A stretch of 64,000 nt of DNA from the NCBI RefSeq assembly GCF_016820635.1, contig NZ_WSFU01000088.1, positions 1 to 64,000 on the forward strand, given 5' to 3'. The DNA comes from Anaeromonas gelatinilytica. Its GTDB lineage: Bacteria > Bacillota > Clostridia > Tissierellales > SIT17. Within the stretch, counting starts at the first letter, position 1, and every line of letters starts with the position of its first letter. Shown here one piece after another: positions 46,712-56,286 of the stretch. The notes under the pieces were generated by a model that was not told where the DNA came from, made no database searches, and worked only from the letters and a program-made list of their open reading frames with translations. A program made the translations under genes and the position numbers.

Positions 46712-46978
46712 TTATTTATATTGATTAACTTCTCCATAATTATCTGTTTTAATATTAACTAATATAACTTCTTTGCCTATCCTAACTATATCCCTCCATT
46801 CAATAATTATATCATTAGATTTAGTAAAAAGACTCATGATTCCACCAGATTTCGGCATCATAATAGCTTTTAATTTTGCTTCTTCTAAATCAATTTCTAT
46901 ATCACTAATCAAACCTAATCTAGATCCATCCGCCTGATTTATAATTTCTTTTTCTCTTAATTCAGATGCTCTAATCAT
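46712..46978 (-). CDS. ylmC: YlmC/YmxH family PRC-barrel sporulation protein
   Basis: This 88-residue single PRC-barrel protein starts MIRASELREKEIINQADGSRLG and continues ISDIEIDLEEAKLKAIM, the YlmC/YmxH pattern. Members are expressed during sporulation in Firmicutes and lie next to sigE-sigG; the molecular function is unknown. AAGGTGAGTAT precedes the ATG. It is separated from sigG by that gene's terminator, so it is probably transcribed from its own promoter. Confidence 0.88.
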   Translation of the reverse strand: MIRASELREKEIINQADGSRLGLISDIEIDLEEAKLKAIMMPKSGGIMSLFTKSNDIIIEWRDIVRIGKEVILVNIKTDNYGEVNQYK

Positions 46979-47073
46979 ATACTCACCTTCTTAATCTTTT
47001 TATATATATTTATATTAACTTGTCTCAAAATATTCCTTAAAATAAGTATATTAATATACAATTAACAAAAAAA

Positions 47074-47094
47074 TGTAGAGTATAATCCTCTACA
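47074..47094 (-). terminator. terminator of sigG
   Basis: Stem TGTAGAG (47074-47080) and CTCTACA (47088-47094), which includes the sigG stop codon; the minus strand continues with seven T residues. A clean intrinsic terminator. Confidence 0.85.
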
Positions 47095-47863
47095 CCAATT
47101 TTTTCATATGTCTTAAAGCAGTTTTTTCTAATCTAGATACCTGAGCTTGTGAAATACCTATTTCCTCTGCTACTTCCATTTGAGTTTTACCTTCATAAAA
47201 TCTTAAATTTAATATAAGTTTTTCTCTATCATTTAATCTTCTTAAACCTTCTCTTAAGGCTATTCCTTCTAGCCATGATTCATCTTCGCTTTTCTCATCA
47301 CTCACCTGATCCATTACATAGATTGCATCTCCACTATCATGATATATTGGTTCAAATAAAGATATAGGATCTTGTATAGCATCTAGTGCAAATACTACAT
47401 CTTCTTTGGGCAGATCTAATTCCTTTGCAATTTCAGATATTTTAGGTTCTTTTGAATTTTTACAAATTAATTGATCTCTAACTTGTAATGCTTTATATGC
47501 AATATCCCTTAACGATCTACTAACTCTAATTGAATTATTATCTCTTAAATATCTTCTAATCTCTCCAATAATCATTGGTACTGCATAAGTGGAAAATTTT
47601 ACATTATGACTCAAATCAAAATTATCTATTGCTTTAATCAATCCTATACATCCAACTTGAAATAAATCATCAACATGTTCTCCTCTTTTATTAAAACGTT
47701 GTATAACACTTAATACTAATCTTAAATTCCCTTGAATAAACTCATCCCTAGCTGCCATATCTCCTTTATGAATTCTATCAAATAATTTTCTCATTTCTTT
47801 ATTTGTTAGTACTGGTAATTCTGCTGTATTCACTCCACAAATCTCTACTTTATTAATATACAT
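47090..47863 (-). CDS. sigG: sporulation sigma factor SigG
   Basis: This 257-residue late forespore sigma factor has the SigG N-terminus (MYINKVEICGVNTAELPVLT, shortened NKVEICGVNTAELPVL), region 2 (FIQGNLRLVLSVIQRF, DDLFQVGCIGLIKAIDNFDL, FSTYAVPMIIGEIRRYLRD), region 3 and the region 4 helix-turn-helix (TQMEVAEEIGISQAQVSRLEK). SigF is the nearest relative, but the N-terminal CGVNTAELP motif and the position after sigE identify SigG. A sigma-F-like promoter lies 40-70 bases upstream, besides possible read-through from spoIIGA-sigE. Confidence 0.95.
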   Translation of the reverse strand: MYINKVEICGVNTAELPVLTNKEMRKLFDRIHKGDMAARDEFIQGNLRLVLSVIQRFNKRGEHVDDLFQVGCIGLIKAIDNFDLSHNVKFSTYAVPMIIGEIRRYLRDNNSIRVSRSLRDIAYKALQVRDQLICKNSKEPKISEIAKELDLPKEDVVFALDAIQDPISLFEPIYHDSGDAIYVMDQVSDEKSEDESWLEGIALREGLRRLNDREKLILNLRFYEGKTQMEVAEEIGISQAQVSRLEKTALRHMKKLV

Positions 47864-47905
47864 TTATGTTCATTCCCTTCTTGATGTTCTCCCCCTTCCA
47901 TTATC

Positions 47906-47935
47906 AATTATTACCTTAATAAATGTATTTTATAC
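47906..47935 (-). promoter_or_regulatory. candidate sigma-F/sigma-G promoter of sigG
   Basis: On the minus strand GTATA (47935-47931), a 15-base spacer and GGTAATAATT (47915-47906) fit the forespore pattern G(T/C)ATA / GGNNANAHT with its usual spacing. The expected start near 47898 lies about 35 bases from the sigG start codon. Confidence 0.6.
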
Positions 47936-48012
47936 TTAAGTTAATGTAACTACATGAACTTTTATTTTATTCAATTCTAAATTAGAAAATAGCATATAAA
48001 TATATCTATATG

Positions 48013-48747
48013 CTAGACCATTTTACTGATTTCTTTTTTTAATCTTCTAACTATTCTTTTTTCAAGTCTAGAAATATATGATTGAGATATTCCCAAAATA
48101 TCAGCTACCTCCTTTTGGGTTTTTTCTTGCCCAACTTTTTTAAGACCAAATCTAAGTTCCATAATCTTTTGCTCTCTTTTTGTTAATTTACCCATAGCCT
48201 CAAATAATAATTCTCTATCAATTTCTTCTTCCAATAATTTGAATATTATATCACTATCTGTACCTAAAATATCTGATAATAATAATTCATTTCCATCCCA
48301 ATCAATATTTAAAGGCTCATCAAAAGAAATCTCAGATTTTGTCTTATTATTTCTTCTTAGGTACATTAAAATTTCATTTTCTATACATTTAGATGCATAT
48401 GTAGCTAATTTTATTTTTTTTTCTGGTTTAAAAGTATTAACTGCCTTTATTAATCCGATAGTTCCTATAGAAATAAGGTCTTCTATACCTATTTTTGTGT
48501 TTTCAAATTTTCTTGCTATATATACGACTAACCGTAAATTTCTTTCAATTAATATTGTTTTAACAGATTCATCTTCATTTAATTTAGATAATAAATATTT
48601 TTCTTCTTCTGGTTCTAAAGGTGCAGGTAATACTTCACTTCCACCAATATAAAAGATTTCTTTAGAATCATATATTTTTAATTTTTTTAAAATATTTATA
48701 TAAATTATTTGAATTTTGATTTTTAAAATCTTCCAAATTTTTTTCAT
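48013..48747 (-). CDS. sigE: sporulation sigma factor SigE (pro-form)
   Basis: This 244-residue early mother-cell sigma factor carries a basic/hydrophobic pro-sequence of about 30 residues ([20 protein letters not shown]...), with the cleavage region [13 protein letters not shown]. Region 2 ([51 protein letters not shown]), [16 protein letters not shown] and region 4 ([22 protein letters not shown]) are intact. The protease SpoIIGA, encoded 12 bases upstream, should cleave the pro-sequence. GGGGGAG precedes the ATG. Confidence 0.96.
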   Translation of the reverse strand: MKKIWKILKIKIQIIYINILKKLKIYDSKEIFYIGGSEVLPAPLEPEEEKYLLSKLNEDESVKTILIERNLRLVVYIARKFENTKIGIEDLISIGTIGLIKAVNTFKPEKKIKLATYASKCIENEILMYLRRNNKTKSEISFDEPLNIDWDGNELLLSDILGTDSDIIFKLLEEEIDRELLFEAMGKLTKREQKIMELRFGLKKVGQEKTQKEVADILGISQSYISRLEKRIVRRLKKEISKMV

Positions 48748-48759
48748 TCTAAACTCCCC

Positions 48760-49659
48760 CTAGTTTATTATTTCTGGATGCAATAAAGCTACATAATCAT
48801 TATCATTAGTAAGACTATTATTGTAAATTCCTATAACAATATCTGAAATTTTTTTGTCTTCATTAGTATCTAATATAACTTCATCAGGTTTAAAGCCTAA
48901 TAACATACCATTGTCTTTCCCTATTGATTTAAATGGAATCAATCTAAATTTAATCATTTCATTCTCTTTATACATTATTTCTGAAATTATATTTAAATCA
49001 TCTTCATTATATTTCGAAAAAATTTCCTGTATTGTATTAGGTAAAATTTTTTTAATGGCTGAAAATTCTACAATAATAACCGGAATATTAGTTATTGGAT
49101 CCATCAAAGAATTTCCAGTATCCACAATCCCTTTCAATTCTGCTTTCTTATTTTGCAACCTTATAGTTAAATTTATATACATATCTTGTTTCTTAAATTT
49201 TGCATATATATATTGAAATGCTATCTTAAAAAATAATAACGAAATAACTATACCAGCTATTAAAAATATGGGATTAAATCCATTGATATCTTTTATATAA
49301 AAAATCCCTTTTCCAAAATATATCTTTGAATTAGTCAAATAAAAAAGAGCAAAAGACCCTCCTGCAAAAACAAACGATACCGTATAAAAAGTTGTAAATA
49401 GTTTCACAAAACTTTTAAACTTTATGGGATTATATGCAATCACAACTATTAATACAGAAATAGATATTTTTGCAATAACATTAGACATAAAATATAATCC
49501 TGGAACAAATACTAATAATGTATATATAGCACCTAAGAATGCAGATATAAATAATCGTATATTTGAAGTATCTGGTCTCGTAAACCTTTTTGTTACATAC
49601 AATATTATATAATTAATAATAAAATTCTCTATTAACAAATATTCAGCATAGACATACAA
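48760..49659 (-). CDS. spoIIGA: pro-sigma-E processing protease SpoIIGA
   Basis: This 299-residue septal membrane protease has five transmembrane helices in the first 150 residues (YAEYLLIENFIINYIILY starts the first) and a C-terminal aspartic protease domain with the catalytic LKGIVDTGNSLMDPITN (Asp-Thr-Gly near residue 187). It is activated by the forespore signal SpoIIR and cleaves pro-SigE. The start is TTG at 49659 after AAAGGGGGG. It forms a two-gene operon with sigE. Confidence 0.95.
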   Translation of the reverse strand: MYVYAEYLLIENFIINYIILYVTKRFTRPDTSNIRLFISAFLGAIYTLLVFVPGLYFMSNVIAKISISVLIVVIAYNPIKFKSFVKLFTTFYTVSFVFAGGSFALFYLTNSKIYFGKGIFYIKDINGFNPIFLIAGIVISLLFFKIAFQYIYAKFKKQDMYINLTIRLQNKKAELKGIVDTGNSLMDPITNIPVIIVEFSAIKKILPNTIQEIFSKYNEDDLNIISEIMYKENEMIKFRLIPFKSIGKDNGMLLGFKPDEVILDTNEDKKISDIVIGIYNNSLTNDNDYVALLHPEIIN

Positions 49660-49801
49660 CTTTAACCCCCCTTTAAAATATATTCAAATATAATAAATAT
49701 ACTCCTTTTTAAAACTATTCTAATAATAAGCCTTAATTTATATCTTTATAAATAAAGATATCTTTATTAACATCTATTCATTAAACATTATTCTTATGCT
49801 T

Positions 49802-49848
49802 ATTATATTAAATTTTTCTTCAGAAATATGTCAAAAGCTGTAGTCGAA
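49802..49848 (-). promoter_or_regulatory. candidate Spo0A-dependent spoIIGA-sigE promoter with long spacer
   Basis: On the minus strand TTGACA (49834-49829) and TATAAT (49807-49802) are separated by 21 bases. The B. subtilis spoIIG promoter is known for good sigma-A boxes at an abnormal 22-base spacing, rescued by Spo0A. Here TTTGACA overlaps the -35, and TTCGACT lies 13 bases upstream (49848-49842); each differs by one base from the 0A box TTCGACA. Confidence 0.6.
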
Positions 49849-49885
49849 AAAAGATCCATTTCAAAAAATGAAATGGATCTTTTTT
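49847..49885 (-). terminator. terminator of ftsZ
   Basis: A perfect 17-bp stem pairs 49847-49863 with 49869-49885 (AAAAAAGATCCATTTCA and its complement), loop AAAAA, six bases past the ftsZ stop. The stem's end touches the upstream 0A-like box of the spoIIGA promoter. Confidence 0.92.
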
Positions 49886-49890
49886 AAAAA

Positions 49891-51006
49891 CTATTTATTT
49901 GTTCTTCTTCTCAAAAATGTTGGTATATCTAACTCATCAGAGGATTCTTTCTCTTTATTATTTTCTTTATTATTTTCTTTCATATTATCATTAAATTCAC
50001 CTTGCTGCTGACTTGATTTATTCAATGGACTTGCAGAACTATTTTCCTTAGGTTCATCACTAAAACCAGTTGCAATAACAGTAATTTGTATATCATCTTT
50101 TAAACTTTCATCTAAAACTGCACCAAAAATTATATTTGCGTCTGGATCTACTGATTGTTTAATAAGATCAGCTGCTTCATTAACTTCAAACAATCCAAGA
50201 TTTGATCCTCCTGTAATATTTAATAATACACCCTTAGCACCTTCAATTGACGTTTCTAATAATGGACTATGTATTGCTTGTTTAGCAGCTTCAGTAGCCC
50301 TATTATCTCCATCAGCTTTACCAATCCCCATATGGGCCAAACCTTGATCCAACATTATAGTTGTAACATCTGCAAAATCAAGATTTACTAGCCCAGGTAC
50401 TGCAATCAAATCAGATATACCCTGTATACCTTGTCTTAAAACATCATCTGCTATCTTAAATGCAGCCACTATTGATGTTTTCTTTTCAACTATTTGTAAT
50501 AATCTGTCATTGGGAATAGTAACTAATGTATCTACTCTAGTCTTTAAATCCTCAATTCCTTTATTGGCATGAATTGTCCTTTTCCCACCTTCAAACATAA
50601 AAGGCTTAGTAACTACCCCTACTGTTAAAATTTCTAATTCTTTTGCAACTTCAGCTACAACTGGAGCAGCACCTGTTCCTGTTCCACCACCCATGCCAGC
50701 AGTAATAAATACCATATCAGCTCCTTCTAAAGCCTCTTGTATTTCATTTCTATTTTCTTCAGCTGCTTTTTTTCCTATGTCAGGATTAGCTCCAGCACCT
50801 AATCCCCTAGTCAGCTTTTCACCAATTTGAATCTTAGTATCAGCTTTTGATGAATGGAGGGCTTGTCTATCAGTATTAATAGCAATAAAATTTACTCCTT
50901 TAACTCCTTCTTCAATCATTCGGTTAACTGCATTATTACCTCCACCACCTACTCCTACTACTTTTATTTGCGCAAACTGTTCCATATCTACATCAAATTC
51001 AAACAC
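49891..51006 (-). CDS. ftsZ: cell division protein FtsZ
   Basis: This 371-residue tubulin-like GTPase forms the division ring. [17 protein letters not shown] is at residue 13, the GTP signature [10 protein letters not shown] near 105 and the synergy loop [11 protein letters not shown] near 208. A linker rich in Glu, Asn and Lys precedes the conserved C-terminal peptide [10 protein letters not shown] that binds FtsA, SepF or ZapA-type partners. The start is GTG at 51006 after AAGGGGG. There is no ftsA next to it. Confidence 0.97.
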   Translation of the reverse strand: MFEFDVDMEQFAQIKVVGVGGGGNNAVNRMIEEGVKGVNFIAINTDRQALHSSKADTKIQIGEKLTRGLGAGANPDIGKKAAEENRNEIQEALEGADMVFITAGMGGGTGTGAAPVVAEVAKELEILTVGVVTKPFMFEGGKRTIHANKGIEDLKTRVDTLVTIPNDRLLQIVEKKTSIVAAFKIADDVLRQGIQGISDLIAVPGLVNLDFADVTTIMLDQGLAHMGIGKADGDNRATEAAKQAIHSPLLETSIEGAKGVLLNITGGSNLGLFEVNEAADLIKQSVDPDANIIFGAVLDESLKDDIQITVIATGFSDEPKENSSASPLNKSSQQQGEFNDNMKENNKENNKEKESSDELDIPTFLRRRTNK

Positions 51007-51205
51007 GATTTAACCCCCTTATTCTGATTACTCATGACTTTTATTGTACTTTAGAATTATTTCATCATTAAAAAACCTGTTTAACATAATAACATTCTAC
51101 ATTGATTTTCATTTTCCTGCTAATTATAAAAAATACTCTTACTCTATTAATTTTATCATAATATTTTATAAAAATCTTTATTTCAAAAACAATAACCAAT
51201 ATTTA

Positions 51206-51550
51206 CTAATCATTCATATGTTCTTTATTGAAAAAATATCTTCTTATTATTGCAAAATTATTAAATAATCTAATACCAAAAGCAAAAATTGCAGCATAAT
51301 ATAAAGGTACTCCTAATTCATCTCCAATATATGCCAATAAGGCTGCAAGAATAGCATTTCCAATAAAACCAGAAATGAAAATTCCAGAATTAAATTTATT
51401 CTCTAAAGATGCTCTAACTCCACCAAATACTGAATCCATACAAGCTAATATAGCTACTGACATATATGTGGAATAACTTAATGAAAATGTAACTGGAACA
51501 TATAATCCAATAATAACACCAACAATAATACCAATTAAGGCAATTATCAT
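51206..51550 (-). CDS. sbp: small basic family protein (Sbp, DUF1290)
   Basis: This 114-residue membrane protein has three or four transmembrane segments and the conserved stretch SVAILACMDSVFGGVRASLE plus FGIRLFNNFAIIRR. It belongs to the Sbp family found beside DUF881 genes and ftsZ in Firmicutes; function unknown. ATG at 51550 is preferred because AAGGTG precedes it; a GTG three codons upstream overlaps the ribosome site. The 198-base gap after it before ftsZ presumably holds an ftsZ promoter. Confidence 0.9.
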   Translation of the reverse strand: MIIALIGIIVGVIIGLYVPVTFSLSYSTYMSVAILACMDSVFGGVRASLENKFNSGIFISGFIGNAILAALLAYIGDELGVPLYYAAIFAFGIRLFNNFAIIRRYFFNKEHMND

Positions 51551-51551
51551 A

Positions 51552-52274
51552 TTATTCACCTTCTTCTACAAGTTTCATATAATTTATTTCTAATGTATTA
51601 CTATAGCGTGGAACTACAATACGACTTTTTTCTTTAATTTCTAATTTCAAATCTCTAGAATCATTTAAATATCTTCCATAAGCCCCTGGAGCATCAATTG
51701 CTGCATATAATTTTTTAGAATCTCCAATTGCTCTTATAACAAATGGAGCAATTAAATTTTTATTATTAACTCTTATCACAGGACCACCACATTTAACTGG
51801 AGAATTGAGAATTACTCTCTGTCCACTAATACTAATAGCCTCTGCCCCTGCCACTTTTAAATCATTTAATATATTTTGTATATCTGCATCATGCACTATT
51901 CCGCTACTATCACTCTCTCCATAAATATATTCTTTATCACTATCTTGTACTGTAAGTACAATACCTGGACCTTCTAAATCATTAAATCCTGATAAAGTTT
52001 TATATTTTTCAATATCTTTTTCTAGTACTTCAATCATTTCTCTAGTATCATTAACATCCTCTAACTTTTGAAATTTCTTCTCTTGCTCTTTAGTTAATTT
52101 TTTTATATCTATTATCTCTTTTTTTATTTTATCAACATCATTTTGTTTTTCTTTTATAGTACTTAATGATACAAATGAATTATCTTCAACATTATTCCTT
52201 ATTTGATAAGGTATCAATATACCTAAAAAAATACACATAATAAGAATAATTCCTTTAATAATATATTTATTCAT
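51552..52274 (-). CDS. DUF881 family protein, first of two
   Basis: This 240-residue protein has one N-terminal transmembrane segment, a coiled coil at about 40-90 and the DUF881 domain (GPGIVLTVQDSD near 105, LKVAGAEAISISGQRVI near 142, IRAIGDSKKLYAAI near 180). The family occurs with sbp near divIB/ftsZ in Firmicutes; its role is unknown, presumably in the divisome. It is paralogous to the next gene upstream (52295-53023), probably by tandem duplication. Confidence 0.88.
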   Translation of the reverse strand: MNKYIIKGIILIMCIFLGILIPYQIRNNVEDNSFVSLSTIKEKQNDVDKIKKEIIDIKKLTKEQEKKFQKLEDVNDTREMIEVLEKDIEKYKTLSGFNDLEGPGIVLTVQDSDKEYIYGESDSSGIVHDADIQNILNDLKVAGAEAISISGQRVILNSPVKCGGPVIRVNNKNLIAPFVIRAIGDSKKLYAAIDAPGAYGRYLNDSRDLKLEIKEKSRIVVPRYSNTLEINYMKLVEEGE

Positions 52275-52294
52275 ACTAAAGACCTCCCTAAGGT

Positions 52295-53023
52295 CTATTC
52301 TTCATCATCAGATATAGGTTTTGCATATTTAAGTTCTTTAATTTCGGTATACCTTGGAATCGTAAGTTTATCATGTTTTTTTATTTCTATTTGAAATCCA
52401 TAACTTTCCATTAAATTTATTATTCCTCCAGAAATTCTTAATGCAGATTCTATATCATCCGATGGACCAATTGCCTTTATTTTAATTGGTGCACCTATAG
52501 GTTTATTATTAAAATTAATATGCTCCCCTGCAATTAACATTTCAGAATAAGATGTATATCTCAAATCATTAATAGAAATTGCCTCTGATCCTGTAACATT
52601 TAAATAACTAATTATATCTAAAAGATAATCATAATTTTCTACTATTGAACTAGAATGAGCATATTCATCATTAATCTCTGGCTCATTTATAACTATTTCT
52701 ACTCCAGGACCTTCAACTTCTTCATATCCCGAAAACATTCTATATTTCTCCAATTCCTCAGATAATTCCTTTATATAATCACTTTCTTTAGATGCTTCAC
52801 TCTCATATTTTTTAATTTTATTCTCCAAATTGGTTAATTCATTCATCAATCCTTCTTTTTCTTCTTCAAGTCTCGCTAATTCATTAACTAATTCTTTATT
52901 CTTTTGACTGGGAATAGAATCAGGACCTACAACATCATTAACTGTTTTATATTGAATCGAAATTATTATCCCTAATAATACACATACTGCTACTATTAGA
53001 GTTTTAGATGCTATATTTTTCAT
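52295..53023 (-). CDS. DUF881 family protein, second of two
   Basis: This 242-residue paralogue of the adjacent gene has the same order: transmembrane segment at about 8-26, coiled coil at about 40-85, and the DUF881 domain (GPGVEIVINEPE, NVTGSEAISINDLRYT, IKAIGPSDDIESALR). The two differ widely in sequence, so the duplication is old and is seen in many Firmicutes. It lies 15 bases downstream of ftsQ. Confidence 0.88.
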   Translation of the reverse strand: MKNIASKTLIVAVCVLLGIIISIQYKTVNDVVGPDSIPSQKNKELVNELARLEEEKEGLMNELTNLENKIKKYESEASKESDYIKELSEELEKYRMFSGYEEVEGPGVEIVINEPEINDEYAHSSSIVENYDYLLDIISYLNVTGSEAISINDLRYTSYSEMLIAGEHINFNNKPIGAPIKIKAIGPSDDIESALRISGGIINLMESYGFQIEIKKHDKLTIPRYTEIKELKYAKPISDDEE

Positions 53024-53038
53024 TGAATACCTCCTATC

Positions 53039-53791
53039 CTATTTCACAATAATAGGATTTTTACCTTTATTTAAATATATTTTTTCAGGGAAAATCTCCT
53101 TATCCTGTAAATCTTTTATAATTTCATTCATCAACCTTAATTTATATTCTACATCATCTAACCTTCCAAATGCAATATATGTTCCCAAATTTAACTCTAA
53201 AATAATACCTTCTTTTTCCTGTAAAATATTGTGTATATTAAAAGAAAAATCATTTTGATTACAAATACTTAACATATATAATATATCCTCTAAAAATGAG
53301 TAATCTTCAAAATCAATTTTTTCTGAAACTTTGGCATTTATTTCTTTATCACCCTTAATTAAAGGAATATTTTTATTTTTAAATTCTGATAAAATATTGA
53401 CAACATATCCTTCACTATCCATGATTATATATGTATCATTTATCTCATACGCTAATGTATCTTTTCTTTCTACTAAATCTATTATAATTTTATTAGGAAA
53501 TCTTCTATTTATTTTTACTTCTTTTATATAAGGATGTTTTAATAAACTACTTTCTGTCTTTTTTATAGATATTCTGAAAATATTCTCTCCTTCATTTATA
53601 CCTGATGCCATCAGAATTTCATCCTTTTTAACGATTGAATTACCCTTTATTTCTATATTCTCAACATTAAAAAAAGTAGTCTGAGTTAGCAATAATATAG
53701 ATAAAATAGATATTAAGAAAATTAATATAATTATTATTATCAATCTTTTTTTTCTTTTAAGTTTATTATCTACTTTGACTTTTTCCGTCAT
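53039..53791 (-). CDS. ftsQ: cell division protein FtsQ/DivIB
   Basis: This 250-residue divisome protein has a short basic cytoplasmic tail, one transmembrane helix (about 14-36), a POTRA domain (FFNVENIEIKGNSIVKKDEI, then HPYIKEVKINRRFPNKIIID) and a beta domain. It recruits and regulates FtsL, FtsB and the division PBP. The C-terminus is shorter than in B. subtilis DivIB. It follows murA after a small hairpin. Confidence 0.88.
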   Translation of the reverse strand: MTEKVKVDNKLKRKKRLIIIIILIFLISILSILLLTQTTFFNVENIEIKGNSIVKKDEILMASGINEGENIFRISIKKTESSLLKHPYIKEVKINRRFPNKIIIDLVERKDTLAYEINDTYIIMDSEGYVVNILSEFKNKNIPLIKGDKEINAKVSEKIDFEDYSFLEDILYMLSICNQNDFSFNIHNILQEKEGIILELNLGTYIAFGRLDDVEYKLRLMNEIIKDLQDKEIFPEKIYLNKGKNPIIVK

Positions 53792-53824
53792 ATAAATCCC
53801 CCTATAGCTTGTACACTATCTTAA

Positions 53825-53843
53825 AAGCAGCTTTTAGCTGCTT
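53825..53843 (-). terminator. small hairpin between murA and ftsQ
   Basis: Stem AAGCAGCT (53825-53832) and AGCTGCTT (53836-53843) with a three-base loop, overlapping the murA stop; TTTTAAG follows on the minus strand. A weak terminator or attenuator. Confidence 0.5.
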
Positions 53844-55095
53844 AATCAAATCTATCAATTTTAGCTCCTATAAGAGTAAAATTTTCTTCTAACTTTTCAT
53901 ATCCTCTATCCATATGATATATATTTTCTATAATAGTAGTTCCTTTAGCAGCTAACCCTGATAGTAATAAGCTTGCTCCTCCTCGTAAATCCTTAGCAGT
54001 TACTTTTGCACCTGTTAATTCTTTAACTCCTTTTACAATTGCAACATTCCCAACTGTTTTAATATTCGCCCCCATTCTAACTAATTCTGGTACATGTTTG
54101 AATCTATTTTCAAATATTGTCTCTGTAATGATACTAGTACCATTAGCTATTGTCAACAGAGACATAATTTGAGCTTGCATATCTGTAGGAAATCCCGGAT
54201 AAGGTATAGTTTGTAAAGACTCTATAGGTGTAACTCTTTTAGGACCTATAATTTTTAAATTTGTACAATTATTATAAATAAGACAACCAGCTTCCCTTAA
54301 CTTTGCTATAATAGATTGTATATGATCTACCTCAATATTTTTTAGTACAATTTCTCCACCTGTTATTCCTGAGGCAATCATATATGTACCAGCAACTATT
54401 CTATCTGGAATAATTGTATGTTCCACACTATTTAAGTGGTTTACACCGTCTATTCTTATTATACTTGTTCCTGCACCATATATTTTGCATCCCATAGCGT
54501 TTAAATAATTTTGCAAATCAATTATCTCTGGCTCCTTAGCAGCATTTCTTATTATTGTAGTCCCTTTAGCCTTTATTGATGCTAACATTATATTTTCTGT
54601 AGCTCCTACACTAGGATAATCAAGTTGTATATCTGCTCCTTTTAAATTTTTTCCTTTACAATAAATAAATCCATGAGATTCTTCTATTTCTGCACCCAGT
54701 TCTTTTAAAGCTTTAAGATGGAAATCAATAGGCCTAGGTCCAATCTCACATCCACCAGGATAGCTAACTTCCACTTCTTGACATCTTGACAGCATCGCTC
54801 CCATAAGAATAATGGAAGATCTCATTTCTCTAACTAATTCTTCAGGAATTCTTACAGTATCTAAAGTACGAGAATCCACTGTTACAATATCATCTAATTT
54901 ATTTACTTTACATCCTACTGCACTTAATATCTTTATCATTACTTTTAAATCTATAATCTCTGGTACATTAAAAATTGTATTTATATTATTATTTAATACC
55001 GTAGCAGCTAAAATAGGCAACACAGAATTTTTTGCACCACTTATTGATACTTCTCCTACTAATCTTTTTCCACCTTCTATTATATATTTAGACAT
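53842..55095 (-). CDS. murA: UDP-N-acetylglucosamine 1-carboxyvinyltransferase
   Basis: This 417-residue enzyme adds enolpyruvate to UDP-GlcNAc, the first committed step of peptidoglycan synthesis. KNSVLPILAATVL (substrate Lys/Asn near 22) and YPGGCEIGPRPIDFH, with the cysteine at the loop position that binds fosfomycin (near residue 115), are present. The start at 55095 follows GGAGGTG; a longer in-frame start lies upstream of that site and is rejected. Firmicutes often have a second copy (murAB), not seen here. Confidence 0.95.
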   Translation of the reverse strand: MSKYIIEGGKRLVGEVSISGAKNSVLPILAATVLNNNINTIFNVPEIIDLKVMIKILSAVGCKVNKLDDIVTVDSRTLDTVRIPEELVREMRSSIILMGAMLSRCQEVEVSYPGGCEIGPRPIDFHLKALKELGAEIEESHGFIYCKGKNLKGADIQLDYPSVGATENIMLASIKAKGTTIIRNAAKEPEIIDLQNYLNAMGCKIYGAGTSIIRIDGVNHLNSVEHTIIPDRIVAGTYMIASGITGGEIVLKNIEVDHIQSIIAKLREAGCLIYNNCTNLKIIGPKRVTPIESLQTIPYPGFPTDMQAQIMSLLTIANGTSIITETIFENRFKHVPELVRMGANIKTVGNVAIVKGVKELTGAKVTAKDLRGGASLLLSGLAAKGTTIIENIYHMDRGYEKLEENFTLIGAKIDRFD

Positions 55096-55176
55096 CGTTA
55101 CACCTCCACAATATGCAATAGTTCTATGTAAACTATATAAATATTTTATGCATATATTAGAAAGGTGTGACATCCG

Positions 55177-56280
55177 CTATAAAAGTTTCAATATCATCTT
55201 ATATATTCTATCAGCAGAATCTCTATTTCCTAATTCTTTGCTATTTATAGACATTTTCTTTAATCTTTCTTTATCATTCAGTAGATCTAACACTTCATCA
55301 TTTAACTTCTCTTCAGTAACTTCTTTATCCAAAATCATTATTCCAGCTCCATATTTTTCAATAGCCTTAGCATTAAATTCTTGATGATTTCCTGCAGTAT
55401 ATCCTTTAGGTATTATTATACTAGGTATGCCAACTGCAGTAACTTCAGCTAACGTAATAGCTCCAGCACTAGTTATTATTAAGTCTGCTATACTTAAACC
55501 TTTAGGCATATCATAAAAATATGGAAGAACCCTAATATTATCTGGCAATTTATCAATACCTCTATCTTTCAATTGCTTTATAAATGTATCAAAATGTCTT
55601 TTCCCAGTAATATGTAATAATTGCAAATTAGTATTTGTAATATTTTTTTCTATAACTCCTACAAGTGAATCATTTAAACTTTTCTGACCTCCACTACCTC
55701 CTAATGAAATAACAAAATCTTTATTCTTATCAACTTTTAATTCTTTATATGCTTTATCTTTATCTACATAAAAAAAATCTGTTTTAACTGGATTTCCTGT
55801 TATTTCTACTTTATTTGTATCTTTAAAATATTTATTACTCTCTTCAAAACTTGCAGCAATTCTATCTACAAATTTAGAAAGTATCCTATTCGTTACCCCA
55901 GGAAGAGCATTTTGCTCATGTATTATAGTAGGAATTTTCTTTAAAGATGCAATAAATACTACTGGGCCACATACATATCCACCAGTACCTATAACTATAT
56001 CTGGAGAAAAATTTTTTATTATTTTTCTAGCATCATTTAATCCTAAGAAAAGCTCTTTTACCGATTTAGCCGTATCTAATGATAGCTTCCTTTCAAATCC
56101 TTTTACTCTTATGCTTTTAAATTTAAATCCTTCTCTAGGAACTAATTCTGATTCCATACTATCAGGAGTCCCAATATATAATATTTCAGATTTAGGCTGT
56201 TCATATTTAATTTTTTTTGCTATAGCCAGAGCTGGAGAAATATGACCTCCAGTTCCCCCTCCTGTAATTAAAAATTTCAT
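55177..56280 (-). CDS. murG: lipid II synthase MurG
   Basis: This 367-residue glycosyltransferase adds GlcNAc to lipid I at the inner membrane face. The glycine loops GGGTGGHISPALAIA (residue 7) and GTGGYVCGPVV (near 95), HEQNALPGVTNR, and the donor site ITSAGAITLAEVTAVGIPSIIIP with NHQEFNAK (near 265-300) are intact. Only six bases separate it from ftsW. Confidence 0.96.
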   Translation of the reverse strand: MKFLITGGGTGGHISPALAIAKKIKYEQPKSEILYIGTPDSMESELVPREGFKFKSIRVKGFERKLSLDTAKSVKELFLGLNDARKIIKNFSPDIVIGTGGYVCGPVVFIASLKKIPTIIHEQNALPGVTNRILSKFVDRIAASFEESNKYFKDTNKVEITGNPVKTDFFYVDKDKAYKELKVDKNKDFVISLGGSGGQKSLNDSLVGVIEKNITNTNLQLLHITGKRHFDTFIKQLKDRGIDKLPDNIRVLPYFYDMPKGLSIADLIITSAGAITLAEVTAVGIPSIIIPKGYTAGNHQEFNAKAIEKYGAGIMILDKEVTEEKLNDEVLDLLNDKERLKKMSINSKELGNRDSADRIYKMILKLL

Positions 56281-56286
56281 CTATTT

